DNA of 64,000 bases from contig CANXME010002317.1 of assembly GCA_948144175.1 (NCBI GenBank), positions 1,550,001 through 1,614,000 of the forward strand, given 5' to 3'. How positions within the stretch are numbered: position 1 is the first letter of the stretch; every line of letters begins with the position of its first letter. The notes under the pieces are model-generated. The model made no database searches. It saw only the letters and a program-made list of their open reading frames with translations, and was not told the DNA's origin. Both the position numbers and the translations under genes were made by a program. Of this stretch, positions 58,532 to 64,000 are shown piece by piece. The stretch comes from Closterium sp. NIES-65 (lineage: Eukaryota > Streptophyta > Zygnematophyceae > Desmidiales > Closteriaceae).

Positions 58532-59560
58532 CACCAAGCAAGTGAGACAGTGTCAAGTCAGTTACTCCCCTAATAATCCCACTCGTGCCCATTATCGCTC
58601 TTCCGGTTCACAAATGCGGAAGGCGAGTGTCGGTGCTGCACATCCATTTTGTGAGGCGTAAGTCGGGCGCAACTTGAGAAGACCTGAGTCAGAATAGGTG
58701 AGCGGATACGGACAGCGAGAAGGAAAGGGCAGAGTGAAGAGGAGTGGGATGGAAAGAGATGGCGGGAGTAGGGGAGGTGGGAGGAGGGAAGGTGGGAGGA
58801 GGGAAGGTGTAAGTGATATGTGCCTGCGACATGTGTGGGTGACGGGGAGGGTTGGGGCGTGGGAATAAGGGCGGAGATCAGAGGGACGGGGAAAAACGAT
58901 TGATGAGGAGGGGGAGCAGGAGCAGTTAGGAATGGAGGAAAGGAAGGGAGGGGGAAGGTGGGGGCAGGAGGGAAGGACACAGGGAAAGAGAGAGAGGAAC
59001 AAGGGGGGAAACGGAGGGAAAGACGGGGGAGGTGGAGGGAGGGACAAGGTGGGAAACGGAGGGAAGGACACGGGGAACGGGAGGGAAGGGACTGGGGGGG
59101 AAACGGAGGGAAGGACACGAGGAAAGGGAGAGGAGAGGAGGGGAGTGAGTTTGCAGAACGGGAGTGAGTGTCACATGTAAGTGTGTGAGTGACAGGCCCG
59201 ATGCAAGGCGGTTGCCCTGTGTGGACGGAAGGTGTTGGGCGACGGGAGGGACGGGAAGGACAGGAGGGACTGGAGGAGGGAGGGGGGGTGAGAGAGGGAA
59301 GGGAGGAGAGGGGTGGTGAGGGAAGCAATTGACAGGCATGGTTAACAGGAGTGCTGCTGGTAACAGAAGAAAGTGAGTGAGTGTCTTTGTGACCCGGTGT
59401 GCGTGAAGGTGACGTGCAATAGCAAGCAATGGAACTGAGTGAGCAAGGGGAGCGAGTGAGGCGGGAGGGAATAAAGGTCTCTTCAGTCCCCCTCCCTACT
59501 CTTTGGAGAATGGACAGAGGGAAGGAAGGAGAGAAGGCGAGACGGAAAGGAAGGAGAAGG
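58532..59560. other. Purine-rich DNA without recognised genes
   Basis: G/A-rich plus strand with irregular GGAAACGGAGGGAAGGACA-like units at about 59000-59120. Long frames on the minus strand give Pro/Ser/Leu-rich low-complexity products that I do not regard as genes. Confidence 0.55.
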
Positions 59561-59570
59561 GATGAGTGGG

Positions 59571-60308
59571 AAGGGGGAGTAGTGCGTAGGGAAGGGGAGT
59601 AGCGCGTAGGGAAGGGGAGTAGCGCGTAGGGAAGGGGAGTAGCGCGTAGGGAAGGGGAGCAGCGCATAGGGAAGGGGAGCAGCGCGTAGGGAAGGGGAGC
59701 AGTGCGTAGGGAGGGGGAGTAGCGCGTAGGGAAGGGGAGTAGCGCGTAGGGAAGGGGAGTAGCGCGTAGGGAAGGGGAGCAGCGCATAGGGAAGGGGAGC
59801 AGCGCGTAGGGAAGGGGAGCAGTGCGTAGGGAGGGGGAGTAGCGCGTAGGGAAGGGGAGTAGCGCGTAGGGAAGGGGAGTAGCGCGTAGGGAAGGGGAGT
59901 AGCGCGTAGGGAAGGGGAGCAGCGCGTAGGGAAGGGGGGCAGCGCGTAGGGAAGGGGAGCAGGGCGTAGGGAGGGGGAGTAGCGCGTAGGGAGGGGGAGC
60001 AGCGTCTAGGGAAGGGGAGCAGCGAGTAGAGAAGGGGGAATAGCGCGTAGGGAAGGGGGAGAAGCGTCTAGGGAAGGGGAGCAGCGCGTAGGAAAGGGGG
60101 AGTAGCTAGGGAAGGCGGAGCAGCGCGTAGGGAGGGGGAGCAGCGCCTAGGGAAGGGGAGCAGCGCGTAGGGAAGGGGGAGCAGCCCGTAGGGAAGGGGG
60201 AGTAGCGCGTAGGGAAGGGGGAGCAGCCCGTAGGGAAGGGGGAGTAGCGCGTAGGGAAGGGGGAGCAGCCCGTAGGGAAGGGGGAGTAGCGCGTAGGGAA
60301 GGGGGAGG
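59571..60308. repeat. 20-bp minisatellite
   Basis: About 36 units of CGTAGGGAAGGGGAGTAGCG or close variants (AGC for AGT; extra G). The last part alternates AGCAGCCCG and AGTAGCGCG versions as a 42-bp double unit. Frames across it are artefacts. Confidence 0.9.
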
Positions 60309-60339
60309 CCAAGACACACATGAGTGACAGAAATGATAA

Positions 60340-60560
60340 GTGACGGAATGGAGCGCGACGGGCAGGAGAAGGGAGCGCGTCGAATAGGAGAAGGGAGCGC
60401 GACGAGCAGGAGAAGGGAGCGCGACGAACAGGAGAAGGGAGCGCGACGAGCAGGAAAAGGGAGCGCGACGGGCAGGGGAAGCGAGGGAACAGGGCAGGGT
60501 GCGCGATGGGAAGGAGACGGGAGCGCGACGGGCAGGGGAAGCGAGCGCGAAGGTAAGGGG
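60340..60560. repeat. 22-bp minisatellite
   Basis: About 9 units of GAGCGCGACGAGCAGGAGAAGG and variants, directly after the 20-bp array. Confidence 0.85.
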
Positions 60561-60599
60561 AAGGGAGGGCGACGAATAGGTGGCGGAGGCAAGGGCAAC

Positions 60600-62070
60600 G
60601 GTACCGCCTCGACGATGGGAACGGCATTGGGAACGGAAGTGACATTGGCCGCGACAGGTTGGTTGGGAGTGCCCCAACCGCCTACGGTCGGAATGGTGGT
60701 TGACTCCGCTCACAAGAGCTCATTGTCAAGGCCCCTTGTGTGTTACGGCCGGCGTCTTGAGTAGGAAGGTGACTCGATTGTGTGACTTTGTGAGAGGATG
60801 GGAGTGATGGGTCTGACGGGGGACACAAGACGAACGGGAGAGACGGGACGGACGGGCGGGAGTGAGTGCGCTAGGCGTCAACTACGCTATTTTGTAAGCT
60901 ATGGAGGCACCTAGTTATTGAGTCTATTATGGTTAGCTCGACGTTCAAGTTTGCAGATGTTTTTTTTTTGGTTGCGAAGCAACCTATTACAATCGTTATG
61001 TACAATTTTTTTTTTCAATCTTCAATACCTTTAAAAAATAGAGGGAAAAAATCTAGTGAACGGTACTAGCTAAATGACTGACTGCTATGTATCTGCCGCG
61101 TCAATTTACCACGTGCTGAACCACATTCTTTCTCATTTCCTAGTTTACTTTGACTGAACCTATATTTCATGAGTTGCCAAAATGATGTACTGTGAATACA
61201 TAACTGTTTATTCCGTGATGCATATGTCTGCTGTTGTTATAAGTAGATGAAGTAAATGCAAATGCATAAGTATAATGCATATACGGTACTACCGGTACCG
61301 TAATGAAATAAATGCACAGCATGATGGAAGTGCGTAACAGTTAATTGACGCAGACCCTATGCTACCGCATCCCCTGCCTAGCATGGGGGGGAGCTCAATA
61401 GCATAATTTCTGAATCATCCAACTGTTACATGAAACAACACAATCTGTGTGATATAAAAAACAGGTCAATTCCATCAAATCCAGTTCGAATGGACACACT
61501 CACTGAGTGCGCAAAGAACCTTCTCGGAAATGATAGTTTGATCCCAATTTTTAAACCCCACAGACATGTGTTATTAATGCAATGGAAACATGAATGAAAA
61601 CGCATACGCACACAACACAACGCATACACATGATCATACACATTCACACAGACACGCACGCACGAAGCCAACTGACAAAGCATATTAACCGCATATGAAA
61701 TAGAAACCTAAATCACCAAGACATTATGTATCCTATACTGTAAGTCACAAGCAATATCAGTCTACTTCTCATATTGAGCTCGACTGCCTGAAAAGTAAGA
61801 CAAAGCTGGGTTGAGTAAGGGAAGGCAAATGGGAAATAACAAGGCATAATGAAATTACAAGAAAAAGGAATAATGAAGAAACAAATGAAACAATACAAGG
61901 GCCAAGAAAAACGCCATGAGCATTGAAGGGTTAGAGCTGACAAATAACAAGGAGAAAATGTACTAAGGCATAAAACGAAAGTAAAGAACGAGAACAAAAG
62001 GAAAAACACATGACCAGACAGTAAACGAACGAAGAGAATATAACAAATACGTTGAGCGAGAACAACGGAG
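60600..62070. other. AT-rich intergenic DNA
   Basis: No gene, RNA or element end recognised. Holds T- and A-runs (60960-61040) and GCAACCTATTACAATC at 60979, repeated at 62902. Confidence 0.5.
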
Positions 62071-62077
62071 ACCGAGA

Positions 62078-62885
<808 letters not shown>

Positions 62886-62929
62886 GAAATGGACTGAACA
62901 TGCAACCTATTACAATCTTTATGTACAAC

Positions 62930-63360
62930 CTAAGACGAGGTTGAGAAAAAAATGAACTAAAACATGCAAATATGAAGAAAAGGCAACCGACGAGAGGAAA
63001 AGTTTAAGGATGAAGAATAGAAGAAACAGATGCAAGCTTATGCAGGAAGGAGAACCTGAAATCTTTACAAAGGGCCGAGAACCTAAGTTTAAACAACTAA
63101 GTCTCGCTAATACTCATCCATTTACACGGCTAGGATACGGAATGACTAAATGTTAGTCTATCTAATAGGCATCTAATTTAGTTGGAGTTAAAGTTGAGGG
63201 ATCTTCTTACCTAAGTTGCAGTTAGAGTAGGTCAAGAAGTTGGTAGAGCGTGACGAGCGAGGAAAAGCGGGAGAAAAAAAGGGCAGATAAACCCTAAGGT
63301 AGTCTCAGATTCGTCGCAATTGTTTATGTCTTAGTTATTCAGCTATTCAAGGTGACCATC
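62930..63360. other. Intergenic DNA
   Basis: AT-rich; I see no gene or repeat structure. Confidence 0.5.
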
Positions 63361-63365
63361 TGTGC

Positions 63366-63432
63366 TGTAGCAGTGGTACAATGCTTGGAGAGGAATCGAA
63401 AGGTCCTTGGTTCGGATCTCGTTCGCGCTGTA
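63366..63432 (+). repeat. tRNA-like (SINE head-like) sequence, tentative
   Basis: TAGCAGTGG (63368-63376) resembles an A box and GGTTCGGATCT (63409-63419) a B box at a tRNA-like spacing. The arms do not pair as an acceptor stem, so it is not a functional tRNA. A tRNA-derived SINE or chance are both possible. Confidence 0.3.
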
Positions 63433-64000
63433 CATTTGACCTTTTCCTGGTGAGAGGAAGTACCACTTAGTGTCATATTACAGCATTATGTACAGAATTA
63501 GAAGTTGTACAAATTTATATAATTACGCAAAACGCTTCGCAACCCTAAGACGAATTCGTCGCCTCTTGTTTTTTTTTTTTTTTTGGTAGGTGAAATATGC
63601 ACTGTACACGTACAATGCAAAAAAACACCACGGTCGTAACCGGTGCTAGAGGGCATAGGTAGTGTATACTACCGTACCCTCCCAGATCTCTACGGAGGCT
63701 TATAGACCAAACGCCTAAACATTACAGCTTGCCCGCCACAAAAACCTATTGTGCCGTTGTCACACTTCAGTACTTGCAGAAGCATCTCGATACATTCCTC
63801 ATGTTGGTTTTGTCGCTTTAGCTTTGGTGGCTTGGCTCCTCCGAACCTGCCTTCCCTGGTCTGGTGAGGTTGGTTTGCGACAGAAGCAGCTCTGGGTCGC
63901 CGCTGCTGAACAAGGCCTTGGTGACGAATGTGACGCTTCAGCCTTGGTCGATTGGCTCTGACCTTGCCTTGCTGAGATTGGTGGAGTTGGGTTACAACAG
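63433..64000. other. Right-end DNA without recognised genes
   Basis: Includes a T-run at 63569-63584. A 70-codon frame (63749-63961) has no known domain and is not supported as a gene. Confidence 0.45.

Noticed and set aside
59571-60308. CRISPR-like array
   Set aside because: Tandem units without unique spacers; a minisatellite in eukaryotic DNA.
58570-60713. Long Pro/Ser/Leu-rich minus-strand frames
   Set aside because: They follow purine-rich DNA and the 20-bp and 22-bp minisatellites; composition alone explains them.
63749-63961. 70-codon frame at the right end
   Set aside because: Short, no domain and no conserved features visible.

Overview
This window looks like nuclear DNA from a repeat-rich green-lineage eukaryote. 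The evidence is plant-type LTR retrotransposons (Ty1/copia and a Ty3/gypsy chromovirus) whose primer-binding sites match plant initiator-Met tRNA (TGGTATCAGAGC-like), a hAT transposon, and very GC-rich coding sequence. A streptophyte alga or bryophyte is my guess, but no host gene is present to test it. I recognise no host protein-coding gene; almost everything between 1 and 58,531 is mobile DNA, mostly elements inserted into other elements. Element names (A1-A5, B, C, D, E, G, H, M, S) are mine. LTR ends, target-site duplications (TSDs), primer-binding sites (PBS) and polypurine tracts (PPT) were read directly from the sequence; mismatch counts were made by eye.

Layout, left to right. 1-2495: minus-strand copia A1, truncated by the window edge. 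2501-17000: degenerate minus-strand copia B. Inside B at 8536-16652 lies C, a 1.5-kb non-autonomous LTR element (TSD TCTAC). Inside C at 9153-15749 lies copia A2 (TSD GCCCC). 17351-22566: hAT transposon H (8-bp TSD GATCTAGA), split by copia A5 and then internally deleted so that A5 integrase runs into the hAT dimerisation domain. 22614-29914: copia A4, apparently intact, with identical LTRs, TSD AGAAT and a continuous reading frame of about 1,968 codons. 30066-50445: minus-strand copia D. Inside D is chromovirus G (30786-44691, TSD TCGGC), and inside G are copia A3 (36627-44274) and two solo LTRs. Also inside D is S, a 348-bp miniature LTR-type element (48901-49248, TSD GGTTG). 50692-51202: a TA-flanked MITE-like element M. 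51269-58526: minus-strand copia E, identical LTRs, TSD ACATA, with gag and pol in overlapping frames. 58532-64000: no gene seen; minisatellites, a large GA-rich microsatellite tract, AT-rich DNA and one weak tRNA-like sequence.

Elements A1-A5 and E form a related group: very short LTRs (110-136 bp), GC-rich tandem-repeat leaders, an unusual C-x13-C-x3/4-H-x4-C motif in Gag in place of the CCHC knuckle, and the PPT TATGGGGGTG. A hairpin just after the PBS keeps its pairing although its sequence changes between elements; it also appears in the coding-poor element C. A4 (and perhaps E) could supply proteins to defective relatives, and the shared leader structure is a candidate packaging or dimerisation signal. 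That last point is inference.
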